Assembly: GCA_913777945.1 (NCBI GenBank)
Contig: CAJYTY010000022.1
Span: 269,815 to 333,814 of the forward strand
DNA from: an uncultured Acinetobacter sp.
Lineage (GTDB): Bacteria; Pseudomonadota; Gammaproteobacteria; Pseudomonadales; Moraxellaceae
DNA: 64,000 nt
Direction of reading: 5' to 3'
A program made the translations under genes and the position numbers. This document shows positions 47,966-57,487 of the stretch, piece by piece. The number at the start of each line of letters is the position of its first letter. Positions within the stretch are counted from its first letter, which is position 1. Below the pieces are notes generated by a model. That model had not been told where the DNA came from. It saw only the letters and a list, made by a program, of their open reading frames with translations, and made no database searches.

Positions 47966-50071
47966 TTAGAAATTCCAGCTCAATGACAATGTTGCTTTGA
48001 GTGGTTCACCAGGTTGTACCCAGTAATTGGTATAACTTGAAACGTAATAGTCTTTATCAAACAGGTTGTCGATATTGAGCTGGGCACGTAAATCTGGACG
48101 GAGCTTGATATATGCCCCGACATTTACGGTCGTAAATTCAGGTAAACTGGTGCCATTGTCGATGTAATTGGCGCTTCGTTTGCCATAATAATTGATATTG
48201 CCCGTAACACCGGCATCTTTCCCCCACGCACTAAATTGATAATCCGCACTTAAATTTGCCGTATGCTTAGGAATATTTTTTAGGCGTGCACCTTTGGCTT
48301 CGACTTCACTTTCGACCACCGAGGCATCGGTATAGGTGTAGTTGGCATTAAGGCGTAAATGCTCAGAGACCTGATGCTGTAGCTCAAACTCAAGACCATG
48401 GCTTTGCACGCGGCCACTGTCCACATAAGTGTCTGTAATCCCTTCGGTAAGTAAATGGCGTTTATCGAGATCAAAATACGTGAATCCCAGCCAGCTTTGT
48501 GGCAAGTATTCATATTTGGTACCAACTTCCCAACTGGTGGTTTTTTCAGGGTCATACAGTTCATTATTTTTATTTAACCCCGTATTTAGCTCAAATGATT
48601 TCCCCCAGTTACTATAAAAAGATAAGTGCTCGGTGGGCTTGAAGTTAATACCAGCACGCGGCGTAAACGGCGAGAAGGCCTGCTTGCTTTGTGTATTGCT
48701 ACGATAATCTGCAATTTGCTGCTCTAGTCGGTTAAAGCGTCCACCCAGCAATATATTCCACTGATCATTCAGGAAAATCTGATCTTGCAGATTGAATCCA
48801 AGCATATCCTGAGTTTCTTTACTGTTTTTGGTGACTCGCGTGAGTGGCAATACATTTACACCATATACAGGCTGGTAAATATTGATCGTACTTGAAGCAC
48901 CCACTGCACTTCTGCGCTGAAGCTGGTCGATGGTGTAATGCCCTGCTTCAACATTAGCCACCAGTTCATGCTTGATCGTTCCTGTATTCAATTTCCCACG
49001 TAAAATTGCCTGAAATTGCGTGGTTTCGGTATCAAACCACCGATAGCGACGAAAGCGATTTGCAGTTTGTCCATCGGCTGCAATCGATGAAATTTCAGTT
49101 GAAGTTCCTTCGCGCTCACCCTGCTCATGACTTAACGCGGTGGTCAGGTTCCAGTCGTCATTGAATTGATGATTCAAACGCAGTTGATACATCTGATCGT
49201 TGATTTTGATATCACCATCACTTGGTTCGCCTAAAAAGGTTTTTTTATTGACCACAAATTGACCGTTAACCATCGGTACGCCACGGTCAAACACGCCTTG
49301 ATTTTTGGCAAATTCTGTATCCAGATTTAACTGAGTACGATCTGAAATTTTCCAAGCCAGCTGTGGTGCAATATAATAATGCTGGCTATCGACCTGATCT
49401 CTAAAACTTTGATTGTTTTCATAAGCGAGCCCCAGTCTGTACGCAAGCTGATCATTGATTGCGCCAGTGGTATCGAGTGCTGTCCGGTATTCTTCAAGTG
49501 TACTGCCACTTAAGGTCAATTCACTCTTACGTTGCCATTCGGGCTGTTTGGTGGTGATGTTCATAATCCCCCCAATTGCGCCTTGGCCATACATGGCAGC
49601 CATTGGCCCCTTCAGAAAATCAATCGACTGGATGTTGACCATATCGCGTGGCGCATGGATACCACTTAAAGAGCTTAAGCCGTTACGCATGTAAATCGTG
49701 CCCATGTTTGGGTCGGTACTAAAGCCGCGAAACGAGTAATTGTCCCAAAAGCCACCGCCATAACTGTCTTGATAAACCACGCCATTAACCAAGGCCAATG
49801 CATCGCTCACGCGCTGAATATTATGGTTTTTGATATCTTGTTCGGACACATGCGATTTGGTGAACGGCACATCAATCAGATCGTGATTAAACTGGGTAAT
49901 TGCCTGAGAAGATGCATGACGCTCATCTTGCTTTTCTGCGGTTAGCGTCAAGGTTGAAAGCTGCGCAGTTTGAACTTGAGTGCCTGTTTCAGCCGCCAAA
50001 GCCACCGATACCATTGAACACTGGGCAAGTAAAATACTCCAGGCAAGTGGATGAACATAAAATTTAGACAT
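47966..50071 (-). CDS. TonB-dependent outer-membrane receptor
   Basis: A 701-residue receptor. A signal peptide (ending 'VALAAETG') precedes the plug with 'VPFTKSHVSEQDIKNHNIQ', 'NYSFRGFSTDPNMGTIYMRNG' (quoted in part) and 'FLKGPMAAMYGQGAIGGIMNI'. The barrel ends 'LKATLSLSWNF'. It follows a DUF2946-like gene by 43 bp, an arrangement common for metal or siderophore receptors. No Fur box was found upstream of the pair, so the ligand may be a copper or purine-type compound rather than a ferric siderophore; this is inference. Confidence 0.87.
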   Translation of the reverse strand: MSKFYVHPLAWSILLAQCSMVSVALAAETGTQVQTAQLSTLTLTAEKQDERHASSQAITQFNHDLIDVPFTKSHVSEQDIKNHNIQRVSDALALVNGVVYQDSYGGGFWDNYSFRGFSTDPNMGTIYMRNGLSSLSGIHAPRDMVNIQSIDFLKGPMAAMYGQGAIGGIMNITTKQPEWQRKSELTLSGSTLEEYRTALDTTGAINDQLAYRLGLAYENNQSFRDQVDSQHYYIAPQLAWKISDRTQLNLDTEFAKNQGVFDRGVPMVNGQFVVNKKTFLGEPSDGDIKINDQMYQLRLNHQFNDDWNLTTALSHEQGEREGTSTEISSIAADGQTANRFRRYRWFDTETTQFQAILRGKLNTGTIKHELVANVEAGHYTIDQLQRRSAVGASSTINIYQPVYGVNVLPLTRVTKNSKETQDMLGFNLQDQIFLNDQWNILLGGRFNRLEQQIADYRSNTQSKQAFSPFTPRAGINFKPTEHLSFYSNWGKSFELNTGLNKNNELYDPEKTTSWEVGTKYEYLPQSWLGFTYFDLDKRHLLTEGITDTYVDSGRVQSHGLEFELQHQVSEHLRLNANYTYTDASVVESEVEAKGARLKNIPKHTANLSADYQFSAWGKDAGVTGNINYYGKRSANYIDNGTSLPEFTTVNVGAYIKLRPDLRAQLNIDNLFDKDYYVSSYTNYWVQPGEPLKATLSLSWNF

Positions 50072-50114
50072 AGTAAAACTCTGTAAGACAAAAATTGGAC
50101 AAAAATGTCGGAAT

Positions 50115-50588
50115 TTAGATCAAAACAGGATTTACGGGCGGGGCTCGACCTTGCGGACAAAGAAAGAGACGGCGAAGGCAAAAGAGAATATATGCCATCG
50201 CCGATAAGAAAATCAGTTTAAAAACCTGACCGATCTCGATCAGCGTGATGTCCGGTGTCAGCGTAGGTGCAATATGATGAAACAGATGACAAAAATGGCA
50301 ATCCAGAGTTGGATGCATCGAATGCTGATGATCCGCTTTGAAATCGCTATGTAATGACATTGAAGACGATTTGACAGCAGACAATGTGGTATGTGATGCA
50401 TCATGATGCATTACACTGTGCTCAGTCATCTGCATAATTTCCACGCAGACCGGATTTTGCTGCATCGATACAGGCAATAGCGCTTGCCAGAATACAAGAT
50501 TCTGCAACAAGATCACCAAAAGGCCAAAGGCCACACCCAATTTATGCATCGCAAAAAAATTAATACCTAAGCGCGGCGAAAATAGCAT
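50115..50588 (-). CDS. DUF2946-like His/Met-rich membrane protein
   Basis: A 157-residue protein. It has an N-terminal hydrophobic segment ('LGVAFGLLVILLQNLVFWQ'), a His/Met-rich periplasmic part with 'HQHSMHPTLDCHFCHLFHH' (H, CxxC), a second TM and a C-terminal 'CPQGRAPPV', close to the 'RGPP' tail of DUF2946 proteins. Such proteins accompany TonB receptors and are thought to bind copper. ATG 50549 is an alternative start. The metal role is inference. Confidence 0.7.
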   Translation of the reverse strand: MLFSPRLGINFFAMHKLGVAFGLLVILLQNLVFWQALLPVSMQQNPVCVEIMQMTEHSVMHHDASHTTLSAVKSSSMSLHSDFKADHQHSMHPTLDCHFCHLFHHIAPTLTPDITLIEIGQVFKLIFLSAMAYILFCLRRLFLCPQGRAPPVNPVLI

Positions 50589-50630
50589 AATTTTAAAAAA
50601 AACACACCTTCTAGTACAGGCGACAGATAT

Positions 50631-50662
50631 AAAAAAAGCATGGAATCAGTAGATACCATGCC
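50631..50662 (-). terminator. Terminator of the permease gene
   Basis: On the minus strand GCATGGTATC pairs with GATTCCATGC (one mismatch, loop TACT) followed by TTTTTTT. It separates the ethanolamine-type permease from the DUF2946/receptor unit. Confidence 0.85.
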
Positions 50663-50684
50663 TTTGGGTTTCACTTAAATGTGG

Positions 50685-52109
50685 TTAGTCTTCGTTCAAG
50701 CGCGCAAACTCTTCTTCGGGCGTTCCTTTCACCAGATGGAAGCGGCTATAAAAAATAAAGTACAGAATAAAAGCCACATAAATCATTGCGGTGAGCAACC
50801 ATACTTTCGGATTGACCATTAACCCAGCCACTACTGCAATTGCAGCCAGAACCAATGCAATACTTGAAGTAACCACACCACCCGGCGTTTTATACGGACG
50901 TGCAAGGTTTGGATGTGAAATCCGCAATTTGATATGTGACAGCATCATGAGCACATAAGAGATGGTTGCACCAAAGACAGCCATTAAAATCAGTAAATCA
51001 CCTTCATGAGTCAATGACATCAAAAAGCCAATGATCCCTGGAATAATAATCGCAAGAAAAGGTGCTTTGTTTTTGTTGGTCAATGACAAGCTTTTTGGTA
51101 AATATCCGGCACGTGAAAGTGCAAAAATCTGACGCGAATATGCATAAATAATCGAAAAGAAGCTCGCTACAAGCCCAGCCAATCCAACAAAATTAACAAA
51201 ACTGGCCAACCATGTATGCTGCCCATACACCGCAATCAAGGCATCAACCAAAGGCGCACCTGAGGCTTTTAACGCATCTGACCCCGCAGCACCAGCACTT
51301 AAAAACAAAATCAATAGCGCAAATGCCGCCAAAATCAGCATCGAACCAATGAGGCCACGCGGCAAAGAACGAACTGGATCTTTGGCTTCTTCTGCCGCCA
51401 GTGGAACGCCCTCCACAGCTAAAAAGAACCAAATGGCATAGGGTACCGCTGCCCAAATTCCTAAATAACCGAGTGGTAAAAATGCACTGGCCCCAACGTT
51501 ATTGCTGACTGCAATATCAAACAATTTACCGCTTTCAAAATGCGGAATCATGGCCACAATAAATACCAGTAAAGCCACACAGGCAATTGCGGTAATGATG
51601 AACATGATTTTAAGGGCTTCTCCTGCACCTTTAAGATGAATACCCATAAAGACCAGATAGCACAGTAAGTAAACGCTCCAGCCACCAATCCCAAACAGTG
51701 ACTCACAATATGAGCCAATAAAGACCGCAATCGCCGCCGGTGCAATGGCATATTCAATTAAAATAGCAGTTCCGGTGAGGTAGCCTCCTAATGGGCCAAA
51801 CGCGACACGAGCAAAACTGTAGCCACCACCTGCGGTAGGCAACATGGTCGACATTTCAGACATAGACAAACTCATGCACAGGTACATTAAGGCGACAATA
51901 ACCGTTGCAATAAATAAACCGCCCCAGCCGCCCTGAGCCAGACCGAAGTTCCACCCCGCAAAGTCTCCAGATATCACATAAGAGACTCCTAAACCCACCA
52001 ATAATAACCAGCCCACTGCACCCTTTTTGAGCTGGCGTTTTGCAAAATAATCAACATCACGAGTTGCGCCATTGTCTAGGCTTAATTCTGAATCTTTCAT
52101 TGTATTCAA
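50685..52109 (-). CDS. eat: Ethanolamine permease (APC family)
   Basis: A 474-residue APC permease with about 12 hydrophobic segments. The start of TM1, 'GLGVSYVISGDFAGWNFGLA', plus 'TAGGGYSFARVAFGPLGGYL' and 'GTAILIEYAIAPAAIAVFIGSY', match the Eat ethanolamine-permease subfamily as I know it. It imports ethanolamine through the inner membrane. It is divergent from an APH-type kinase, and the shared promoter region carries a motif also found before the phospho-lyase gene at 58.8 kb. Confidence 0.87.
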   Translation of the reverse strand: MNTMKDSELSLDNGATRDVDYFAKRQLKKGAVGWLLLVGLGVSYVISGDFAGWNFGLAQGGWGGLFIATVIVALMYLCMSLSMSEMSTMLPTAGGGYSFARVAFGPLGGYLTGTAILIEYAIAPAAIAVFIGSYCESLFGIGGWSVYLLCYLVFMGIHLKGAGEALKIMFIITAIACVALLVFIVAMIPHFESGKLFDIAVSNNVGASAFLPLGYLGIWAAVPYAIWFFLAVEGVPLAAEEAKDPVRSLPRGLIGSMLILAAFALLILFLSAGAAGSDALKASGAPLVDALIAVYGQHTWLASFVNFVGLAGLVASFFSIIYAYSRQIFALSRAGYLPKSLSLTNKNKAPFLAIIIPGIIGFLMSLTHEGDLLILMAVFGATISYVLMMLSHIKLRISHPNLARPYKTPGGVVTSSIALVLAAIAVVAGLMVNPKVWLLTAMIYVAFILYFIFYSRFHLVKGTPEEEFARLNED

Positions 52110-52161
52110 TCACTCTATTGATCCAACCGACTTCATTCATGTTGCGTAAAAGCCCATTTCA

Positions 52162-52202
52162 AAACTTGACCGCAAATTGTGAGCAAGGTCATTTGAAGTC
52201 AA
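52162..52202. promoter_or_regulatory. Shared split operator upstream of permease and kinase
   Basis: AAACTTGAC, 17 nt, GTCATTTGA, one base, GTCAA. The same blocks with identical spacing occur at 58951-58991 before the phospho-lyase gene, while the 17-nt spacer is not conserved. The outer CTTGAC and GTCAAG halves are inverted. Probably the binding site of a common regulator of ethanolamine use. Confidence 0.7.
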
Positions 52203-52282
52203 GTTGATTCATTTTTTCTTTTATAAGATCAGGCCAATCGGTACTTACGACGTATCTAAAATTAGAGTGAAGGAGTCGAATC

Positions 52283-53293
52283 ATGACGGTCGAACAAAAC
52301 GAATTTTTAAGCTCAGTTCAGCTTCAAATTCTTGCAGAACAAGCCATCAAGCAATATCCAAACGAATATCAAGGTTCAGTTAAACTCCTGTGTCAGTCAG
52401 AAAATGCCACTTTTTTAGTGACCACAGCGCAGGCAAAATACGCACTTAGAATCCATCGACCGAATTATCATCACTTGCAAGATATCGAAAGTGAGCTGGC
52501 GTGGCTGGATGCGCTTAATCAAAGTGGAATCGAAGTTCCACTGGCGATTGCCGATCAGGATGGTCAACGTGTGATCACCCTGAAACTGGCCGAAGGCATT
52601 TCGCGCTACGCAGTGCTTTTCAATTGGGTCAATGGCAGCATGCCCACCACCGATGTCGATCCGACCGCTTTTCAACAACTGGGACAAATTACCGCCGCGC
52701 TGCATCAACACAGTAAAAGCTGGAAACGCCCAGAACAGTTTAATCGAATTGTATGGAATCATGACACCATGGTCGGTGCTCAAGGCCATTGGGGCAACTG
52801 GAAACATGCACCGCATTTAGATCAAGCCGACCACGCTGTGGTGGAAGAAGCCATTGCACGGATTTCAACTGAACTATGCCAGTACGGTGCCGGTGAAGAT
52901 CGCTATGGTCTGATTCATGCCGATTTAAGGCTCACCAACTTACTGCTGCAAGATCAGCAAATTGGTGTGATTGACTTTGACGACTGCGGTATGAGCTGGT
53001 TTATGCATGATCTGGCTGCCGCGATTAGTTTTAATGAACATTTAGATGCTGCGCCGCAATGGGTAGAGCACTGGCTAACAGGTTATGAAAAAACAGGTCA
53101 TATTCAAAATCATGATTACGTCATGATTCCTACATTTATCATGCAACGTCGCATTCAAATGATGGCATGGAATGGTTCACATGCACAGACCGAAATGGCG
53201 CTTAGCTTAGGCGATCAGTGGTCGAATGAAACCGTGCGCTTATGTAAGAAGTACTTAAATGGTGAAATGCCAGTCGGACGTAGCAACGCTTAA
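52283..53293 (+). CDS. APH-fold small-molecule kinase, putative ethanolamine kinase
   Basis: A 336-residue phosphotransferase of the APH family. It has 'LLCQSENATFLVTTAQAKYALRIHRP' (quoted in part; beta-strand/lysine substitute region), the catalytic loop 'LIHADLRLTNLLL' (HxDxxxxN) and the metal motif 'VIDFDDCGMSWFMHDLA'. It has no signal, so cytosolic. It resembles kinases paired with AGXT2L1/2-type phospho-lyases. With the ethanolamine permease and phospho-lyase sharing its operator motif, ethanolamine is the best substrate guess; hydroxylysine is an alternative. Confidence 0.78.
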   Translation: MTVEQNEFLSSVQLQILAEQAIKQYPNEYQGSVKLLCQSENATFLVTTAQAKYALRIHRPNYHHLQDIESELAWLDALNQSGIEVPLAIADQDGQRVITLKLAEGISRYAVLFNWVNGSMPTTDVDPTAFQQLGQITAALHQHSKSWKRPEQFNRIVWNHDTMVGAQGHWGNWKHAPHLDQADHAVVEEAIARISTELCQYGAGEDRYGLIHADLRLTNLLLQDQQIGVIDFDDCGMSWFMHDLAAAISFNEHLDAAPQWVEHWLTGYEKTGHIQNHDYVMIPTFIMQRRIQMMAWNGSHAQTEMALSLGDQWSNETVRLCKKYLNGEMPVGRSNA

Positions 53294-53367
53294 GTAAAAC
53301 AAAGCACTTGTTCACTTTATCTGTTTTTTCATTGAGTTGTATTTCGTAATTTGGGGCTAAATTAGAT

Positions 53368-54678
53368 ATGAAAAGAAACATGCATTTACTCGGAATTGGA
53401 GCTTTAATCGCAGGTGTTTTAGCGTTGGGAGGCTGTGCCCAAATGCCAAAGCACGATACACAGGTATTGGCATCCGCGATCAAGCAGGAGTATCTGGCAC
53501 AAGGTCGCTGGGATGCGTTTAATCGCGATCAGCTCAATCAATTAATTGCACAATACGGCAAAGACAGTCCTAATTATAATCCGTTAAAACGGCCCTATAT
53601 TGTGACTGATTTTGACAATACCTCGGTTTTTTTAGATATTGAGGAAGCGACATTAATTTATCAACTTCAACAGCTTGCATTTGCCGTAACGCCAGAACAG
53701 CTCAATACGATTATTCGTAAGGGAATCAGTAAGCAAAATTTTGTTGCAGATTACAATAACAGCCAAGGTCAAGCAGTTAATATCGACAAGATTGCACCCG
53801 ATATTGTGCAAAGCTATGCATGGCTATATACGCACTATTCAGGCTTAAAAGGCAATCAATCCTTAGCGCAAATCCAAACGAGCCCGCACTATCAAAACTT
53901 TATCAGCAAAATGCGTTATTTGTATGCGGCTATTGGAGATACTTTCGATCATGATGTGTCTTATCCATGGGTAACCTATTTATTTGCCGGAATGACCGAA
54001 GCAGAAGTACGTGATTTGGTTCAAAAAACAGTTGCTTGGCAAAAATCTCAGCCCATTGGCCCGGTGACATGGACATCCCCATCTGATTTAAAAGGTCAGG
54101 CCGGTGTGATCAGTGGAACGTGGGAAAATGGTTTACGCCCTTATGCCGAAATGCAGGACTTATTTCAGGCATTTCAAAATAACGGCATCGATGTTTATGT
54201 GTGTTCGGCTTCATATATCGATGTGATTAAAGAAATTATTTCTAATCCCAACGTGGGCTTTAACATTCCAGACAGCCATGCTTATGCCATGGAACTTGAG
54301 CGAGATTCACAAGGACGCATTTTGCCTGAATTTCGTAAAGGTTATGATCAGACCCAAGGCAAAGGCAAAACGCGCACAATTGAAAAATTTTTGGTATCTA
54401 AATATGGTTATGGGCCGCTCTTCATTGCTGGCGACAGCGAAGGCGATCAAAACATGATGCAGGATTTTACAGATACGAAAAAGGTGCTGATTGTAAATCG
54501 TCTGCGCAAACCCACCACAGATATTGGGAAGTTTTCAGCTTTGGCTGTTCAAAGCTATGGACAGACTAATCCGAAATTTTTACTACAAGGCCGTGATGCA
54601 AACACAGGACAATTTACAGGGTCAATCAACAGTATCAGTTATGGATCGAGCACACCAAAAGCATTGAAATCTCAATAA
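53368..54678 (+). CDS. HAD-superfamily lipoprotein phosphatase (PchP-like)
   Basis: A 436-residue predicted lipoprotein ('GVLALGGCAQ', Cys 23). HAD motif I is 'VTDFDNTSVFLDIEEA' (DxDxT, about residue 80), then 'AGVISGTWENGLRPYAEMQDL', motif II in 'IDVYVCSASYIDVI' and motifs III/IV in 'GPLFIAGDSEGDQNMMQDF'. The family includes phosphorylcholine/phosphoethanolamine phosphatases. In the periplasm it could release ethanolamine for the adjacent permease; that link is inference. It lies 75 bp after the kinase, same strand. Confidence 0.78.
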   Translation: MKRNMHLLGIGALIAGVLALGGCAQMPKHDTQVLASAIKQEYLAQGRWDAFNRDQLNQLIAQYGKDSPNYNPLKRPYIVTDFDNTSVFLDIEEATLIYQLQQLAFAVTPEQLNTIIRKGISKQNFVADYNNSQGQAVNIDKIAPDIVQSYAWLYTHYSGLKGNQSLAQIQTSPHYQNFISKMRYLYAAIGDTFDHDVSYPWVTYLFAGMTEAEVRDLVQKTVAWQKSQPIGPVTWTSPSDLKGQAGVISGTWENGLRPYAEMQDLFQAFQNNGIDVYVCSASYIDVIKEIISNPNVGFNIPDSHAYAMELERDSQGRILPEFRKGYDQTQGKGKTRTIEKFLVSKYGYGPLFIAGDSEGDQNMMQDFTDTKKVLIVNRLRKPTTDIGKFSALAVQSYGQTNPKFLLQGRDANTGQFTGSINSISYGSSTPKALKSQ

Positions 54679-54702
54679 ATCCAATCCACTAAGTTATGTT
54701 TT

Positions 54703-54737
54703 AACCTGTGCTTGATCCATTCCGGCGCAGGTTTTTT
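54703..54737 (+). terminator. Terminator after the HAD phosphatase gene
   Basis: AACCTGTGC pairs with GCGCAGGTT (one G-U) around a 13-nt loop, followed by a TTTTT run. Confidence 0.8.
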
Positions 54738-54827
54738 AATTTTAGCCGTACATATAAAAACTACGTTATAGCTGGTATGCATCTTGCTTCATCTCTTTTA
54801 TATATCGGTATTAAGTGAGATCTTCAC

Positions 54828-55862
54828 ATGTTTCAGATGAATACGGCACAACTATTGGGCACCAGCATGTGCAATCAGGGCGTGTTGTCAGCAGCTGCAT
54901 CAGGCTTGAGTGATTTCATTAGCAGCAAAGGTGCAGACGTCGATCGTGTCTTTGGTATCAGTGGTATCAATCCCGAGTTACTGGCCAGTCCGACATTAAG
55001 TTTACAACTTCCGAATTACTGTCATGTATTAGAACAGGCCGCTGAACTTTCAGGATGTGACAATTTCGGTTTGCATTATGGTCAGCAATTTCAGCCCAAA
55101 TCATTAGGTCTGATTGGCTACATCGGACTATGCTCTGCAACGCTTGAAAGCGCATTAGTCAATATGACCAATCACTTTTATTTGCACCAGAAAGACACGC
55201 TGAACCGCATGGTCGATTTAGGAGATTGCTGGCGCTTAGACTATCAGGTGCATCACGGTGCGATCTTGACCCGACGTCAAGATGCCGAATTGACCTTAGG
55301 CATGTTCATGAATGTGATTCGTGGCGTGCTGGGCGGGCATTATTCACCACGTGAAATTCATTTTGAGCATACGCGGCCTGAGTTTTGGCAAGAACATAGC
55401 AAATTGTTTAACGCACCTGTTTATTTTGATCAGCCATTCAACTCAATTTTACTGTCAAAAAAAGATTTGCAGCACCCGATGCCCAATCATGATCCGCTGC
55501 TATTAACCGTAATTCTAGATACTCTTCGCTTGCTCAACACCCATGTACACAGACAAAGCCTAACCGATCAAGTGCGCTCACATATTCAAATTGAACTGAA
55601 CACAGGTGAACCTAATCTGGAAAAAATTGCACATGATTTGGATTTGAGCAGCTGTGCACTCACCCGTCGGCTTAAACTTGAAGGATTAACCTTTAGTTCA
55701 CTGGTCGATAAAGTGCGTTGTGAGCTTGCAGAGCATTACATGAAACAAAAAAATATCCCGATTTCCGAAATGGCATTTTTATTGGGCTACTCAGAGGTGA
55801 GTGCATTTTCTCGTGCATTTAAGCGCTGGTTTGGTGTTAATCCAAGACAATGGCGTAACTAA
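54828..55862 (+). CDS. AraC-family regulator with arabinose-binding-like N-domain
   Basis: A 344-residue regulator. The N-terminal part (about 15-210) has the 'ELSGCDNFGLHYGQQFQPKSLGLIGYIGLCS' pattern (quoted in part) of the Arabinose_bd domain of OruR/ArgR-type proteins. The C-terminal HTH pair is 'LEKIAHDLDLSSCALTRRL' and 'MAFLLGYSEVSAFSRAFKRWFGVNPRQW'-like (quoted in part). It lies between the ethanolamine-type genes and is a candidate for the shared operator, but this is inference. Confidence 0.85.
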   Translation: MFQMNTAQLLGTSMCNQGVLSAAASGLSDFISSKGADVDRVFGISGINPELLASPTLSLQLPNYCHVLEQAAELSGCDNFGLHYGQQFQPKSLGLIGYIGLCSATLESALVNMTNHFYLHQKDTLNRMVDLGDCWRLDYQVHHGAILTRRQDAELTLGMFMNVIRGVLGGHYSPREIHFEHTRPEFWQEHSKLFNAPVYFDQPFNSILLSKKDLQHPMPNHDPLLLTVILDTLRLLNTHVHRQSLTDQVRSHIQIELNTGEPNLEKIAHDLDLSSCALTRRLKLEGLTFSSLVDKVRCELAEHYMKQKNIPISEMAFLLGYSEVSAFSRAFKRWFGVNPRQWRN

Positions 55863-55867
55863 TACAA

Positions 55868-55894
55868 CCGGAACACGCAATTAAGCGGTTCCGG
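55868..55894 (+). terminator. Hairpin after the AraC gene
   Basis: CCGGAAC-A-CGC pairs with GCG-GTTCCGG (bulged A) just after the stop; the T-run is weak (CTATTTG). Confidence 0.5.
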
Positions 55895-55915
55895 CTATTT
55901 GTTGATTGATTCGAT

Positions 55916-56929
55916 TTAAAACCCTTCAAGCACAATTTTGCCTTTGGCTTTACCACCTTCAATCAGGCTATGCACTTCTTTGAGATTTTCGGCATTGATC
56001 TTGCCATATACCGCCGTCAATGTAGTTTGAATGACGCCATCATCGACCAGTTTGGCCACTGCATTTAACAGTTCACGCTGCTGTGCCATATCTTCCGTTT
56101 GATACATTGAGCGAGTATACATAAACTCCCAATGTAAAGAGATCGATTTGGTTTTGAGTGGGCTGATACTCAGTTCGGCTGGATCATCAATCAAGCCCAA
56201 ACGCCCCTGAGGTGCGGTCAATGCAGCAATCTGCTCCATATATTGATCGGTATAATTGGTAGAAAAAACATAACTAGGTGCCTTTAAACCCAGTTCATCC
56301 ATTTGCGCCTTAAGTGGTTTTGAATGATCAATCACATAATCCGCTCCGAGCTGTTTCACCCACGCTTGTGTCTCTACGCGTGATGCTGTCGCAATAACTT
56401 TCAAATCTGATTTTGCTTTGAGTAATTGAATTGTGATTGAGCCAACACCGCCTGCCCCACCAATAATTAGGATACTTCGGTCTCCACCAGGTACTGGATC
56501 TTCAATTTTTAAACGGTCAAACAACATTTCCCATGCAGTGATGGTGGTCAGAGGCATAGCAGCCGCTTCTGCAAAAGAAAGGCGTTTCGGTTTATGCCCC
56601 ACAATGCGCGCATCGACCAATTGAAACTGTGCATTACTGCCCGGACGGGTTAAATCACCTGCATACCAGACTTCATCGCCTACTTTAAATTCGGTGACTT
56701 CGTCGCCTACACTGACCACAACGCCAGCTGCATCCCAACCTAAAATTTTCCACTGTCCTGCTTCTGCTGCTGCACGTTTGCGAACTTTGGTATCAACCGG
56801 ATTCACTGAAATCGCTTTTACCTCGACCAGAATATCTTTACCGCGCGCCTCGGGCTGCTCGATCTCGATATCCACCAATGCATCTGGACGTGTAATCTCA
56901 CCTTGTTCTTTATAGCCTACTGCTTTCAT
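55916..56929 (-). CDS. Zinc-type alcohol dehydrogenase-like / quinone oxidoreductase
   Basis: A 337-residue MDR-family protein. It starts 'MKAVGYKEQGEITRPDALVD' and has the GroES domain with 'AISVNPVDTKVRKRAAAEAG', 'GWDAAGVVVSVGDEV', then a Rossmann fold 'LIIGGAGGVGSITIQLLK'. Zinc ligands of classical alcohol dehydrogenases are not seen, as in ZADH/quinone-reductase members. ATG 56929 fits the family N-terminus; an upstream ATG at 57004 adds non-conserved residues and would run into the divergent hxlR promoter. Divergent from an HxlR regulator. Confidence 0.88.
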   Translation of the reverse strand: MKAVGYKEQGEITRPDALVDIEIEQPEARGKDILVEVKAISVNPVDTKVRKRAAAEAGQWKILGWDAAGVVVSVGDEVTEFKVGDEVWYAGDLTRPGSNAQFQLVDARIVGHKPKRLSFAEAAAMPLTTITAWEMLFDRLKIEDPVPGGDRSILIIGGAGGVGSITIQLLKAKSDLKVIATASRVETQAWVKQLGADYVIDHSKPLKAQMDELGLKAPSYVFSTNYTDQYMEQIAALTAPQGRLGLIDDPAELSISPLKTKSISLHWEFMYTRSMYQTEDMAQQRELLNAVAKLVDDGVIQTTLTAVYGKINAENLKEVHSLIEGGKAKGKIVLEGF

Positions 56930-57027
56930 CTTGACGTTCCTCACTTGTATTGCGTGGTAGCATACCTTAAGCTTAATCACCGTATATACAGACAAATTTC
57001 GCACATAGTGTCAAAAAGGATACTGTT

Positions 57028-57444
57028 ATGAGTAAGGTAAAACATTCACGCTTTAATTGTAATCCGGGCTGCTCGGTCGAGGCTGCGATTGGCCTACTCG
57101 ACGGTAAATGGAAAAGTTTAATTTTATGGAATTTACTTACCGAAAAAATATTACGTTTTAATGAGCTAAAGCGCCGTATTCCAAATGTAACGCAGCGTAT
57201 GCTCACCAATCAGCTTCGCGAGCTTGAACAAGACGGACTCATTATTCGAACGGTTTACCCACAAGTGCCGCCTAAGGTTGAGTATCAGCTTTCTGCGCTA
57301 GGCCAAACCTTAAAGCCTATTTTAGTAGCTTTAAAAGAATGGGGCGATCAGCATATCGATTTGTATGGAAAACCACATCAAAGTGAAACTGAGCAGCATA
57401 ATGAGCGTGAGCAGCACACAGAAATTACAGCTCAGGTAGGATAA
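57028..57444 (+). CDS. HxlR-family transcriptional regulator
   Basis: A 138-residue MarR/HxlR-fold regulator. 'CNPGCSVEAAIGLLDGKWKSLILWNLL' (quoted in part) contains the family's N-terminal Cys and 'GKW' helix, followed by 'LRFNELKRRIPNVTQRMLTNQLRELEQDGLI' (quoted in part) as the wing/HTH. Cysteines near the N-terminus (CNPGC) fit thiol-based sensing of quinones/aldehydes. It lies head-to-head with the dehydrogenase gene it probably represses (98 bp gap). Confidence 0.9.
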   Translation: MSKVKHSRFNCNPGCSVEAAIGLLDGKWKSLILWNLLTEKILRFNELKRRIPNVTQRMLTNQLRELEQDGLIIRTVYPQVPPKVEYQLSALGQTLKPILVALKEWGDQHIDLYGKPHQSETEQHNEREQHTEITAQVG

Positions 57445-57471
57445 AAAAAGCCTTATCGAATGATAAGGCTT
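57443..57471 (-). terminator. Terminator of the phospho-lyase gene
   Basis: On the minus strand AAGCCTTATC-ATTC-GATAAGGCTT is a perfect 10-bp stem followed by TTTTT. It lies 16 bp beyond the aminotransferase-family stop and also separates it from hxlR. Confidence 0.85.
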
Positions 57472-57487
57472 AAAGATTAGCTGAGCT

